This document shows, piece by piece, positions 16,999 through 25,404 of a stretch of DNA of 64,000 bases; the stretch's first letter is position 1; each line of letters opens with the position of its first letter. Origin of the DNA: Pseudomonas sp. 102515 (lineage in GTDB: Bacteria; Pseudomonadota; Gammaproteobacteria; Pseudomonadales; Pseudomonadaceae); contig NZ_JAVHTY010000001.1 of NCBI RefSeq assembly GCF_031085165.1, forward strand, positions 1-64,000, read 5' to 3'. Position numbers and translations under genes: made by a program. The notes below the pieces were generated by a model. The model was not told where the DNA came from and did no database searches. It saw only the letters and a program-made list of their open reading frames with translations.

Positions 16999-17149
16999 GG
17001 GAATGGCTCTGGGCGGCGGACGGTAGGGGCTCGATGCTACCGTCGTGCGGCCAACTGACATCATTCGCATGAAGGAAAGGTCAACGGCTGCTCATTCGCC
17101 AGTGCCAGACTGTGAACGGCCGCAAAAGCGGCCGGCTAGAGGGGTGGAT

Positions 17150-17644
17150 TCAGGGCGCCAGCTGACGGGTGACTTCCACGGCCTTGTCGAAGGACGGATA
17201 GCCACTCCTGGCCACGGCCAGCTCGCCATAGGCGCTCTTGTAGGTCTGCGCCTGGATCGGATCCGCTTCCGGAACCAGGAAGGGGTCGGTGTACAGGCGA
17301 TAGAGCAGGGCATAGGCCAGCGGATAGTGACGGTCGGCAGCGGCGTTCAACAAGTCCAGAACATCGTCGGTCTGCGGGCCCTGCTTGATGGCGATCACCG
17401 CGCGATAGAATTCCACCTCGCCATCGGCACTGGTCCCGCCGTTACGCAGGAGCAGGGCGTCGGCGAGCTTGAGCTGTTCCTCGCTGCCACCCAATACCAG
17501 GAGTTTGGCCTGCAACAGGTCGTTCTGGCGTAGCAGGGTGGTCTGTTCCGCGCTGAGCGGCCGCGTTTCCGCTGCCTCGTGGTGACCGCCCAGGGAGCAG
17601 CCGGCAAGGGAAACACACAGCAACGGGAGCATCCATTTCTTCAT
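17150..17644 (-). CDS. Putative lipoprotein
   Basis: A 164-residue secreted lipoprotein: basic MKKW start, hydrophobic MLPLLCVSL, lipobox LAGC with modified cysteine C16. The next residue is not Asp, so outer-membrane localisation is expected. The mature part is helical, with an E/Q-rich region and repeats reminiscent of Sel1/TPR-like helices (FYRAVIAIKQG, AADRHYPLAYALLYRLY). Function unknown. It is divergent from galU with about 227 bp between. Confidence 0.75.
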   Translation of the reverse strand: MKKWMLPLLCVSLAGCSLGGHHEAAETRPLSAEQTTLLRQNDLLQAKLLVLGGSEEQLKLADALLLRNGGTSADGEVEFYRAVIAIKQGPQTDDVLDLLNAAADRHYPLAYALLYRLYTDPFLVPEADPIQAQTYKSAYGELAVARSGYPSFDKAVEVTRQLAP

Positions 17645-17871
17645 GTCGAGATCTATCCGCGGAGTCGTGACGCTGGTTGCAAACTTTGGACGATAGCAGT
17701 TCTTTGCGGCTTTGCGCAGAACCGGAAGCCAATCCTGGAGTCGTATCCGCACGTCCACTGAGCGCCCATGCCTGGCTATTTCCAGCATCGCGCGCTTCGG
17801 GCATTGTATGCGACAAGCGGCTGGATAGACCGCCGTTCGTTTTGCCTTCACGTACAGATCAAAGGACTCCC

Positions 17872-18702
17872 ATGATCACCAAATGTCTGTTTCCGGCAGC
17901 CGGCTATGGCACTCGTTTTCTCCCCGCGACCAAGGCCATGCCCAAGGAAATGCTGCCCATCGTGAACAAGCCTCTGGTGCAGTACGCCGTGGAGGAAGCT
18001 CTGGAGGCGGGCCTGCATCAGATCGGGATCGTCACCGGCCGTGGCAAGCGTTCGCTGGAAGACCATTTCGACATCAGCTACGAGCTGGAAAGCCAGATCA
18101 AGAACACCGACAAGGAAAAGTACCTGGTCGGCATTCGCAAGCTGATCGACAACTGCACCTTCTCCTACACCCGCCAGGTGGAAATGAAGGGCCTGGGCCA
18201 CGCCATCCTGACCGGCCGCCCGCTGATCGGTGACGAGCCCTTCGCCGTGGTACTGGCGGACGACCTCTGCCTGAACCTGGACGGCGACAGCGTCCTCAAG
18301 CAGATGGTCAAGCTGTACAACCAGTTCCGCTGCTCGATCGTGGCCATCCAGGAAGTCCCGGCCAACGAGACCAACAAGTACGGTGTGATCGCCGGCGAGA
18401 TGATCCGTGACGACATCTACCGCGTGAACAACATGGTCGAGAAGCCCAAGCCGGAAGATGCCCCTTCCAACCTGGCGATCATCGGCCGCTACATCCTGAC
18501 CCCGGACATCTTCGACCTGATCGAGCAGACCGAGCCGGGCAAGGGTGGCGAGATCCAGATCACCGACGCCCTGATGAAGCAGGCCCAGGACGGTTGCGTA
18601 CTGGCCTACAAATTCAAGGGTCAGCGTTTCGACTGCGGCAGCGCGGAAGGCTTCGTCGAAGCCACCAACTTCTGCTTCGAGAACCTGTACAAGGCGCTGT
18701 AA
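17872..18702 (+). CDS. galU: UTP--glucose-1-phosphate uridylyltransferase
   Basis: Makes UDP-glucose for LPS, exopolysaccharide and other glycans. The 276-residue protein has the nucleotidyltransferase signature [19 protein letters not shown] at the N terminus, the LADD metal site and DCGSAEGF near the C terminus. AAAGGA precedes the ATG by six bases; the frame is open further upstream but without conservation. It is monocistronic, ending at a hairpin. Confidence 0.96.
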   Translation: MITKCLFPAAGYGTRFLPATKAMPKEMLPIVNKPLVQYAVEEALEAGLHQIGIVTGRGKRSLEDHFDISYELESQIKNTDKEKYLVGIRKLIDNCTFSYTRQVEMKGLGHAILTGRPLIGDEPFAVVLADDLCLNLDGDSVLKQMVKLYNQFRCSIVAIQEVPANETNKYGVIAGEMIRDDIYRVNNMVEKPKPEDAPSNLAIIGRYILTPDIFDLIEQTEPGKGGEIQITDALMKQAQDGCVLAYKFKGQRFDCGSAEGFVEATNFCFENLYKAL

Positions 18703-18722
18703 GACGCCCTGTGCACTGGACC

Positions 18723-18750
18723 AGGCCACCTGCGGGTGGCCTTGTCGTTT
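18723..18750 (+). terminator. galU terminator
   Basis: An 8-bp stem AGGCCACC / GGTGGCCT with a 4-base loop is followed by the moderate T-tract TGTCGTTT. Confidence 0.55.
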
Positions 18751-18829
18751 CTGGCGGTTGGCCGTCCGCGCCGCTGCCCGGGGTGGCCTTGCGTTATGCT
18801 GGCGCCAGCAGCTGCAGAGAGAGAGCTCC

Positions 18830-20203
18830 ATGACGACCTATGATTTCGACCTCTTCGTGATAGGCGCCGGTTCGGGCGGAGTGCGCGCGGCGCGTTTCGC
18901 CGCCGACTTCGGGGCCCGGGTGGCGGTCGCGGAAAGCCGCTACCTCGGCGGCACCTGCGTCAACGTGGGCTGCATGCCCAAGAAATACTTCATCTACGGC
19001 GCCTCCTTTCGTGACGAATTCCGCCAGGCCCGGGGCTATGGCTGGGACGCCGAGGTCCCGGCCTTCGACTGGAATACCCTGGTCGCCAGCAAGGACCACG
19101 AGATCCGCCGGCTGAACGGCATCTACCGGGCCTTGCTGGTCAACAGCGGGGTGACCCTGCTGGAAGCCCACGCCCGTATCCTCGATCCCCATACCGTCGA
19201 GGTGGAAGGCCAGCGCTATCGCTGCGAACGCATCCTCATCGCCACCGGTGGCTGGCCGGACGTGCCGGACTTCCCCGGGCGCGAGCATGCCATCACCTCC
19301 AACGAGGCCTTCTACCTGCCGGAGCTGCCCAAGCGGGTGGTGGTCGTGGGTGGCGGCTACATCGCCGTGGAATTCGCCTCGATCTTCCAGGGCCTGGGTG
19401 CCCGCACCACCCTGCTGTATCGCCGCGAGCTGTTCCTGCGCGGCTTCGACCAGGGCGTGCGCGAGCACCTGCGCGACGAAATGCTCAAGCGTGGCCATGA
19501 CCTGCAATTCAATGCGGACGTGGCGCGGATCGACAAGGCCGCCGATGGCAGCCTGCAGGTGACGCTCAAGGATGACCGGGTGCTGGAAGTCGATTGCGTC
19601 TTCTATGCCACCGGCCGCCGGCCGATGCTGGATGAGCTGGGCCTGGAAAACACCGGGGTCGCCCTGGATGCGCGGGGCTTCATCGAAGTCGGCGAGACCT
19701 TCCAGACCGCCGAGCCGTCGATCTACGCCATCGGCGACGTCATCGGCCGCGTGCAATTGACCCCGGTGGCGCTGGCCGAGGGCATGACCCTGGCGCGGCA
19801 CCTGTTCAGTCCGGACAGCTATCGCCCGTTGAACTACGACCTGATCGCCAGTGCGGTCTTCAGCCTGCCCAACCTGGCCAGCATCGGCCTGAGCGAGGAA
19901 GAGGCGCGCGCGCGTGGCCATCGGCTGAAGATCTTCCAGAGCAGCTTCCGGCCGACCAAGCTCAGCCTGACCGATGTCCAGGAACGCACCCTGATGAAGC
20001 TGGTGGTGGATGCCGACAGCGACCAGGTGCTGGGCTGCCACATGGTGGGACCGGATGCCGGCGAGCAGATCCAATGCCTGGCCATTGCCCTCAAGGCGGG
20101 AGCGACCAAGGCCTGCTTCGACGACACCCTGGGCATTCATCCCACTGCCGCGGAAGAGTGGGTCACCATGCGCAAGCCGGTTCGCGAGGACGAGGCGCGC
20201 TGA
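18830..20203 (+). CDS. gor: Glutathione-disulfide reductase
   Basis: An NADPH-dependent flavoenzyme reducing glutathione disulfide. The 457-residue protein has the FAD motif GAGSGG near residue 12, redox cysteines C43 and C48 in GTCVNVGC, the nucleotide motif [10 protein letters not shown] followed by arginines in YRREL (NADPH preference), and the C-terminal catalytic HPTAAEE. GAGAGAG lies upstream of the ATG. Convergent with the SBF-like transporter gene, 24 bp apart. Confidence 0.95.
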   Translation: MTTYDFDLFVIGAGSGGVRAARFAADFGARVAVAESRYLGGTCVNVGCMPKKYFIYGASFRDEFRQARGYGWDAEVPAFDWNTLVASKDHEIRRLNGIYRALLVNSGVTLLEAHARILDPHTVEVEGQRYRCERILIATGGWPDVPDFPGREHAITSNEAFYLPELPKRVVVVGGGYIAVEFASIFQGLGARTTLLYRRELFLRGFDQGVREHLRDEMLKRGHDLQFNADVARIDKAADGSLQVTLKDDRVLEVDCVFYATGRRPMLDELGLENTGVALDARGFIEVGETFQTAEPSIYAIGDVIGRVQLTPVALAEGMTLARHLFSPDSYRPLNYDLIASAVFSLPNLASIGLSEEEARARGHRLKIFQSSFRPTKLSLTDVQERTLMKLVVDADSDQVLGCHMVGPDAGEQIQCLAIALKAGATKACFDDTLGIHPTAAEEWVTMRKPVREDEAR

Positions 20204-20227
20204 TCGGGCGCCTCGCCACCGCGCGCA

Positions 20228-21238
20228 TCACTTGGGCAGCGGCGCCACCGCGGGCGTGGTCGGCGCTACCGCTTCACGCTTGGCGTAGCGCTGGGCCAGC
20301 ACTGCGCAGACCATCAGCTGGATCTGGTGGAACAGCATGATCGGCAGCAGCACCGGCCCCATGGTGCTGCCGGCGAACAGCACCTTGGCCATGGGCACTC
20401 CCGTGGCCAGGCTCTTCTTGGAGCCGCAGAAGACCACAGTGATCTCGTCCTCCTTGCTCATGCCCAGCAGCCGCGCGCTGTAGCGCGTGGCCAGCAGCAC
20501 CAGGGTCAGCAGGGTGGCGCAGATGAACACCAGGCCCACCAGCGACAGGATCGGCGTCTCGCGCCACAGGCCTTCGATCACCGCGGCGCTGAAGGCGGTG
20601 TAGACCACCAGCAGGATGGACCCCTGGTCGACGAACTTGAGCTTGCCCTTGTGGCGATCGACCCAGTGGCCAATCACCGGGCGCAGCAGCTGGCCCGCGA
20701 CGAAGGGCAGCAACAGCTGGACGCAGATCTTGACGATGGCATCGAGCGTACTCTGGCCGTCCGAGCCGCCGTGGGCGTCGAGCAGCAGCCGCACCAGCAG
20801 CGGGGTGAGGAAGATGCCGAGCAGACTGGACAGCGACGCACTGCAGACCGCGGCCGAGACGTTGCCGCGGGCCATGGAGACGAAGGCGATGGACGACTGC
20901 ACCGTGGCGGGCAGGGCGCACATGAACAGCACGCCGAGATAGAGCTCCGGTGTCACCAGGGGCGCCAGCAGTGGCTGCAGCGCCCAGCCGAGTAGCGGAA
21001 AGCTGATGAAGGTGAAGGCGAACACCAGCAGGTGCAGTCGCCAGTGGGTGATGCCGGCCACCAGCGCCTGGCGCGACAGCTTGGCGCCGTGCAGGAAGAA
21101 CAGCACGCCGATGGCGATGTTGGTCACCACGTTGGCGATCTGGGCGGCGAGGCCCTGGCAGGGCAGCACGCTGGCCAGGATCACCGTGGCGACCAGCAGC
21201 AGGGTGAAGTTGTCGGGCATCAGGCGGGGACGAGCCAT
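20228..21238 (-). CDS. SBF-like bile acid:sodium symporter family transporter
   Basis: A 336-residue polytopic inner-membrane protein of the YfeH/SLC10A7-like branch (PF13593 type). It has about nine or ten hydrophobic helices with conserved NIAIGVLFFLHG, CALPATVQSS and FCGSKKSLATGVP. The substrate is unknown in bacteria. The start MARPRLMPDNF is chosen because the more upstream frame is unconserved. It is divergent from an AraC regulator 76 bp away, a common regulator-target arrangement. Confidence 0.88.
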   Translation of the reverse strand: MARPRLMPDNFTLLLVATVILASVLPCQGLAAQIANVVTNIAIGVLFFLHGAKLSRQALVAGITHWRLHLLVFAFTFISFPLLGWALQPLLAPLVTPELYLGVLFMCALPATVQSSIAFVSMARGNVSAAVCSASLSSLLGIFLTPLLVRLLLDAHGGSDGQSTLDAIVKICVQLLLPFVAGQLLRPVIGHWVDRHKGKLKFVDQGSILLVVYTAFSAAVIEGLWRETPILSLVGLVFICATLLTLVLLATRYSARLLGMSKEDEITVVFCGSKKSLATGVPMAKVLFAGSTMGPVLLPIMLFHQIQLMVCAVLAQRYAKREAVAPTTPAVAPLPK

Positions 21239-21314
21239 GGTCTCTCTCGGGTTGTCTGTGGATGGCCCCAAGGCTATCGTCTCCTGACCTAGCCGACTAA
21301 CGCGAAAAGCCCCA

Positions 21315-22109
21315 ATGATGTCGTCAAACGGACAGTCTGCAATCGAACGTCCCGTTCCCATGCTCGCCCACCTGCCACGGCGGCTCTATGCTCGCGTCGA
21401 GTCCCTGGCGCAACCGGCCTGGACGCCCTGGCACCGGCATCCTTGGGGGCAGCTGTCCTATGCCATCAAGGGGGTGCTCACGGTGACCACCGCCGAGGGC
21501 AGCTACGTCGCGCCACCGCAGCGGGCGGTATGGATCGCCGCCGATGTCGAGCATCAGGTTCGGTCCTCGCCGCAGGCGGAGATGCGCAGTCTCTATGTGA
21601 GCGCCGAGGCAGCGCCCTATGTAGGCGAGCGCTGTCGCGTGGTAGCGGTGAGTCCCTTGATCCGTGAGCTGATCAAGACCTTCAGTGGCTTCGTCCGGGA
21701 ATATGAGGAGGACGGGGCCGAGGGAAGGCTGGTGTCGGTGATGCTCGATCAGTTGCAGGCGGCGCCCGAGGTGGGACTATCGTTGCCGGCGCCCCAGGAT
21801 GGCCGCCTGCGACTGCTGTGCGAGGCCCTGGCGGCCAATCCGTCGGACGACCGTACCCTGGCGCAGTGGTCGGGCGTGCTGGGGGCTTCGGAAAAGACCC
21901 TGAGCCGGGCCTTCTTGCGGGATACCGAACTGACCTTCAGGACCTGGCGCCAGCGGTTGCGGCTGATCAGTGCCCTCGAGCGCCTGGAGCAGGGCACCGC
22001 GGTGACCGAGGTGGCGCTGGATTGCGGCTACAACTCGCCGTCGGCCTTCATCGCGGCCTTTCGCCGCCAATTCGGCACGACGCCCGGGGCTTTCGCCCTG
22101 GGCGTCTAG
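21315..22109 (+). CDS. AraC-family transcriptional regulator
   Basis: A 264-residue regulator with an N-terminal cupin (WHRHPWGQLSYAIKGVLTV) and a C-terminal AraC double helix-turn-helix at about residues 165-260 (FRTWRQRLRLISALERL, VALDCGYNSPSAFIAAFRR). It probably controls the divergent SBF-like transporter gene; ligand unknown. Two consecutive ATGs (21315, 21318) are possible starts. Its TAG stop uses the TA that flanks the 161-bp palindromic element, so an insertion may have set its C terminus. Confidence 0.9.
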   Translation: MMSSNGQSAIERPVPMLAHLPRRLYARVESLAQPAWTPWHRHPWGQLSYAIKGVLTVTTAEGSYVAPPQRAVWIAADVEHQVRSSPQAEMRSLYVSAEAAPYVGERCRVVAVSPLIRELIKTFSGFVREYEEDGAEGRLVSVMLDQLQAAPEVGLSLPAPQDGRLRLLCEALAANPSDDRTLAQWSGVLGASEKTLSRAFLRDTELTFRTWRQRLRLISALERLEQGTAVTEVALDCGYNSPSAFIAAFRRQFGTTPGAFALGV

Positions 22110-22269
22110 TGTGGTGTTTCAGGGGTTCGTACAAGAGTTGGCGAGTGATTTTTGATTCCAGGCCAGGCGCCGCGACGAGTCATAGCAGGACTCTGGCGAG
22201 GAGGGGCAACGCCGTCCGGAAGCAAAAAGCGCCGCCACGATTGTGCAGATAACTTCTGAAACACCGCGC
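22109..22269. mobile_element. Candidate MITE-like palindromic element, 161 bp
   Basis: The ends are 14-base inverted repeats (GTGTGGTGTTTCAG at the left; GCGCGGTGTTTCAG read inward from the right; 12 of 14 identical), each flanked by a TA dinucleotide as left by TA-targeting transposases. Similarity continues inward (TGGCGAGTGATTTTTGATTCC against TGGCGGCGCTTTTTGCTTCC), and the middle is a hairpin GAGTC-N7-GACTC, so the whole element is a degraded palindrome. It has no coding capacity. It sits between the stops of two convergent genes. Copy number in the genome is unknown. Confidence 0.5.
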
Positions 22270-22275
22270 TAGCCT

Positions 22276-22932
22276 TCAGGCCGTGGCGCCGAGCAGGCTC
22301 AGGTAGTCGCCAAAACCGCCGCGGGCCCGGCAGTCCAGGCGCGAGCTGGTGCGCACCCGCACGCTGTTGCTCCAGGCGATGCGCGCGCCCTGGGTCTTGA
22401 GCGCGGTGACCAGGGTGACGTCCTCGTCCGCGGTCATGGGCGGAAAGCCGCCAGCGCGCAGATAGGCGGCCGCCGAGATGCCGAAGTTGGCACCGTGGAT
22501 GTGCTGATGGCCTTCACGATCATGATAGGCCGCTTCATAGCGCGCCCTCAGGCCGGGGGAATGCGGGGCCCAGTCGTCCACCTCGACCACACCACAGACG
22601 GCATCGGCGCCGTAGGCGAGCTGGGCGGCGAACCAGTCCGGCGCCACTTCCGAGTCGGCATCGGTGCAGGCCAGCCAGCGTGCGCCCCGTTGGATCAGGT
22701 GGGCCGCGCCGGTCGCGCGGGTCAGGCCGACGTTGCAGGCCCAGACCTCCAGCGCGGTCACCGGCAGACGGCTAACGATGTCGGCGGTGCCGTCGGTGCA
22801 ACTGTCCAGCACGATGACGATCTCGACGGCTTCACCCAGTAACGCCGGATGCCGCGCGGCGCGCAGGACGGATTGCAGACAGCGTTCGACGTGTTGCTCT
22901 TCGTTATGAGCGGGTATCACGGCACCTATCAT
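22276..22932 (-). CDS. Family 2 (GT-A) glycosyltransferase
   Basis: A 218-residue GT-A enzyme starting MIGAVIPAHNEEQ, with nucleotide-binding VLDSCTDGTADIV and the metal-binding D91-A-D93 in CTDADSE. It has no membrane helices, so it acts in the cytoplasm on an unknown sugar nucleotide and acceptor. The ATG overlaps the methyltransferase stop (ATGA). Last gene of a four-gene coupled operon with a deacetylase, a methyltransferase and a flavoprotein, suggesting it builds or modifies a small glycosylated metabolite. The product is unknown. Confidence 0.85.
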   Translation of the reverse strand: MIGAVIPAHNEEQHVERCLQSVLRAARHPALLGEAVEIVIVLDSCTDGTADIVSRLPVTALEVWACNVGLTRATGAAHLIQRGARWLACTDADSEVAPDWFAAQLAYGADAVCGVVEVDDWAPHSPGLRARYEAAYHDREGHQHIHGANFGISAAAYLRAGGFPPMTADEDVTLVTALKTQGARIAWSNSVRVRTSSRLDCRARGGFGDYLSLLGATA

Positions 22933-23528
22933 AGAAGCTGCTCCCGGCGGGCGACGGAGGTGGGGTCGGAAGACCAGAGGGTGAGGACGAAATCGGCTTC
23001 TTCGAGATGGCTCAGGCGATGCAGGCCGGGCAGAGCGGCCATGCGTGCGTGGACCTGGTCGCCGGTCAGGGCGCAGCCGTCGATGGGGTGGCGCCAGTGG
23101 CACCCGAGCAGCACCCCGCCGGGCAACAGGGCGCTGTGGGCGCGATCCAGCAGGGCATCCAGGCCGCGCTCACCAAGGTAATAGCCGATCTCGCTGATGA
23201 CGATGAGATCGAAGGCGGCCGCGGGCCAGGCGTCCGGCAACAGCAGGTGGCGGACCTCGACATGGGGCTGATCGGCCAGGCGCTCCCTGGCGGTGGCGAC
23301 CGCCGAGGCATTGCCGTCGCTGACCAACAGGCGTTCGCAGCGTTCGGCCAGGCGACGGGACAGTTCACCGGTGGAGCAGCCTGGCTCATAGCCCTGGGTA
23401 TAACGGCGGTGCGGCAGCACGGCCAAGGTAAGATCGCGCTTACGCGCCTCGTACCAGCGATGGCGGTAGTCCCAGGGATCTTCGCTATTGGCGTAGAGCG
23501 AGTCGAAATAGCTCATGGAGACGGTCAC
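22929..23528 (-). CDS. NodS-like SAM-dependent methyltransferase
   Basis: A 199-residue class I methyltransferase. Motif I reads YEPGCSTGELS (near residue 46), followed by the acidic VSDG and by FDLIVISEIGYYL. The N-terminal FDSLYANSEDPWDYRHRWYEARKR matches the NodS type, whose rhizobial member N-methylates a deacetylated chito-oligosaccharide. The GTG at 23528 is chosen because GGAGG lies nine bases upstream and it overlaps the deacetylase stop (GTGA); an ATG four codons later has no such site. A PIG-L deacetylase just upstream would supply a free amine, as in Nod factor chemistry; this is inference. Confidence 0.85.
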   Translation of the reverse strand: MTVSMSYFDSLYANSEDPWDYRHRWYEARKRDLTLAVLPHRRYTQGYEPGCSTGELSRRLAERCERLLVSDGNASAVATARERLADQPHVEVRHLLLPDAWPAAAFDLIVISEIGYYLGERGLDALLDRAHSALLPGGVLLGCHWRHPIDGCALTGDQVHARMAALPGLHRLSHLEEADFVLTLWSSDPTSVARREQLL

Positions 23529-24286
23529 GTCAGATAGACCTCCCAGGCACGGGTGAGACGGGCGACCACCGCAGGCGGCAGGATCGGCCCCTGTCCCGTG
23601 CTGGCGTCCTCGGTCAGTTGACTGCCAAAAGCGCTGACCGCACGTTTTTTCAGCGCCAGGACGTCTTCCTCCAGATCCAGGCGGCGCGCCCGTTCCCAGG
23701 GCACGCGCGGATCACCGGGGGCGGCCCAGTGCCAGGTCCAGACCGGTACCTCGATGCAGCGAGCCCCGCGCAGCCGGCAGGCTTCCACCGCCGCGCGGCC
23801 GGTCGCTTCGTGATCGGGATGGCCATCCAGTCGCCAGGTGGCGAAGACCACGTCTTCGGGGGTGATGAACTCCACCAGCCGCTGTTGCAGAGTGCCTTCC
23901 TGCTCGCTGACCTGACCATCCGGGATCGCCAGGCGGGTCACGGTGGCGCGCTCCAGGCGCAGCCGACGCAGGGCTTCGCGGGTTTCCAGCGGGCGAGTAT
24001 TACGCAGGCGGCTGACTGGCCAGAGTGTGGATTGCGGGTGACTACCATCGCCATCGGTGACAGCGACCAGTGCCAGGCGGCGACCCAGTTCGCCCAGCTG
24101 GCAGAGCAGGCCGCCGCAGCCGAGGATCTCGTCGTCCGGATGAGGCGCCACGATTACCGCGCGATGCCCGGGCGGGACCAGTTGCGCGGCCTCGATGGCC
24201 GGCATCTCGCCAAAGCCGGACCACTGCAGCCAGGCTTCGGGCGTGGTGCCGGCCCCTTTTATCTGACGATCGCCTACAGTTGCCAA
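23525..24286 (-). CDS. PIG-L family zinc-dependent deacetylase
   Basis: A 253-residue LmbE/PIG-L protein, usually removing N-acetyl groups from sugars such as GlcNAc-inositol. The zinc motif APHPDDE (H49, D51, D52) and second metal motif HPDHE (156-160) are intact, so it should be active. The TTG at 24286 has GGAGG eight bases upstream and overlaps the end of the flavoprotein gene by 13 bases. It is the second gene of the operon, so its substrate is probably processed by the methyltransferase and glycosyltransferase after it. Confidence 0.87.
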   Translation of the reverse strand: MATVGDRQIKGAGTTPEAWLQWSGFGEMPAIEAAQLVPPGHRAVIVAPHPDDEILGCGGLLCQLGELGRRLALVAVTDGDGSHPQSTLWPVSRLRNTRPLETREALRRLRLERATVTRLAIPDGQVSEQEGTLQQRLVEFITPEDVVFATWRLDGHPDHEATGRAAVEACRLRGARCIEVPVWTWHWAAPGDPRVPWERARRLDLEEDVLALKKRAVSAFGSQLTEDASTGQGPILPPAVVARLTRAWEVYLT

Positions 24287-25287
24287 GGGGTACCCTCCAG
24301 CAGATTGAGGTCACCCAGCACCGCCAGATCACGCTCGGCATGACTCTGGCGCAGGTAGACGGGCAGGTCCGCCATATGGCGGGCGCAATAGGCGTCGCGG
24401 CATAGCGGCGCGGCACCGAAGGCCCGGCCGGTATGGCGGACGACGATTTCGGCGCACTGTTCGACCAGGGCCCTTAGCTGGCAGATCGGATAGCGGGCGT
24501 CCGCTGCAGGCTCCTGGTCTATCCAATGTGCCGCCTGACGCAGCGCGGTCGCGGCGCCGAGCAACGCGGCATCCACGTGGCCCAGGTGAGCCAGGGCATG
24601 GGGTTCGCGATGGCGTTTGCAGTAGGCGCGCAGGGTGTCGGCCAGGGCGGTGGCCGACCCATACCAGCAGGCGGCGATGCCTCCGCCACCGTGCCAGAAG
24701 CCGGGGCGGTGCAGATAACGCCCAGGGGCTCCGACCAGTACGCCGGCGGCACCATCGAACAGCACGTCGACGCTGCCCGTATGCTGCATGCCGATGGCCC
24801 GCCAGCCGTCCTGGGTGACCTCGACGCCGGGTTGATTCATTTCCACCGCCACCAGCATCGGATGGTCGTCCATCCAGGCGGTGACCAGGGCGTGACTGAC
24901 CAGGGCGGCACCGGAGCACCACGACTTGCGGCCGTGCAGGGTGACCATGCTGTCGGCGCCATAGCGCACCAGCAGACGGGCATCCGGCGGCTCGGCGGCC
25001 CAGACACCCCAGAGGCTCGCGGGCGGCGGCACGAAACCATCCAGTTCGCTGAGGATGGCGAGGGCATCGGTGTGGCCTTCGTACAGCTTGACCAGGCCCA
25101 GGTCGTGATTGGCTACCTTGGCCAGGGCGCGCCAGCGCTCCAGGGTCTGCCCCTGGCCTGGCAGCGGCAGGCGATCAAGGCCGCGCTGGTTGAGCATCTG
25201 GAGTCGGTGTTGCAGCAGTGCGGGAGTGACCTCGTCATAGGCCCACTCGTCCAGGGTGTCCTGAAGGTTATCCAGATCGATCGACAT
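24274..25287 (-). CDS. Acyl-CoA dehydrogenase-like flavoprotein
   Basis: A 337-residue protein related to acyl-CoA dehydrogenases but shorter than the usual 380-400. The middle beta-domain shows HGRKSWCSGAALVSHALVTAW, and the C-terminal helical bundle ends RQSHAERDLAVLGDLNLLEG, closer to flavin monooxygenase/DszC-type members than to beta-oxidation enzymes. The usual catalytic glutamate region is not recognisable. It may hydroxylate or oxidise an amine or sugar in the pathway. The ATG at 25287 with GGAG is chosen; an ATG at 25296 and a GTG at 25323 are alternatives. First gene of the four-gene operon. Confidence 0.8.
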   Translation of the reverse strand: MSIDLDNLQDTLDEWAYDEVTPALLQHRLQMLNQRGLDRLPLPGQGQTLERWRALAKVANHDLGLVKLYEGHTDALAILSELDGFVPPPASLWGVWAAEPPDARLLVRYGADSMVTLHGRKSWCSGAALVSHALVTAWMDDHPMLVAVEMNQPGVEVTQDGWRAIGMQHTGSVDVLFDGAAGVLVGAPGRYLHRPGFWHGGGGIAACWYGSATALADTLRAYCKRHREPHALAHLGHVDAALLGAATALRQAAHWIDQEPAADARYPICQLRALVEQCAEIVVRHTGRAFGAAPLCRDAYCARHMADLPVYLRQSHAERDLAVLGDLNLLEGTPWQL

Positions 25288-25404
25288 CGGCTCCATCCCG
25301 TGGCTGGCGACGGCGCTGTCCACGACAGCACTCGTTAGTGCAGACCACGGGCAGCGCTGAGGGGTTTCGCTTAGGCGGTACGTTGGCCGACGGCAGGCGC
25401 GTCG

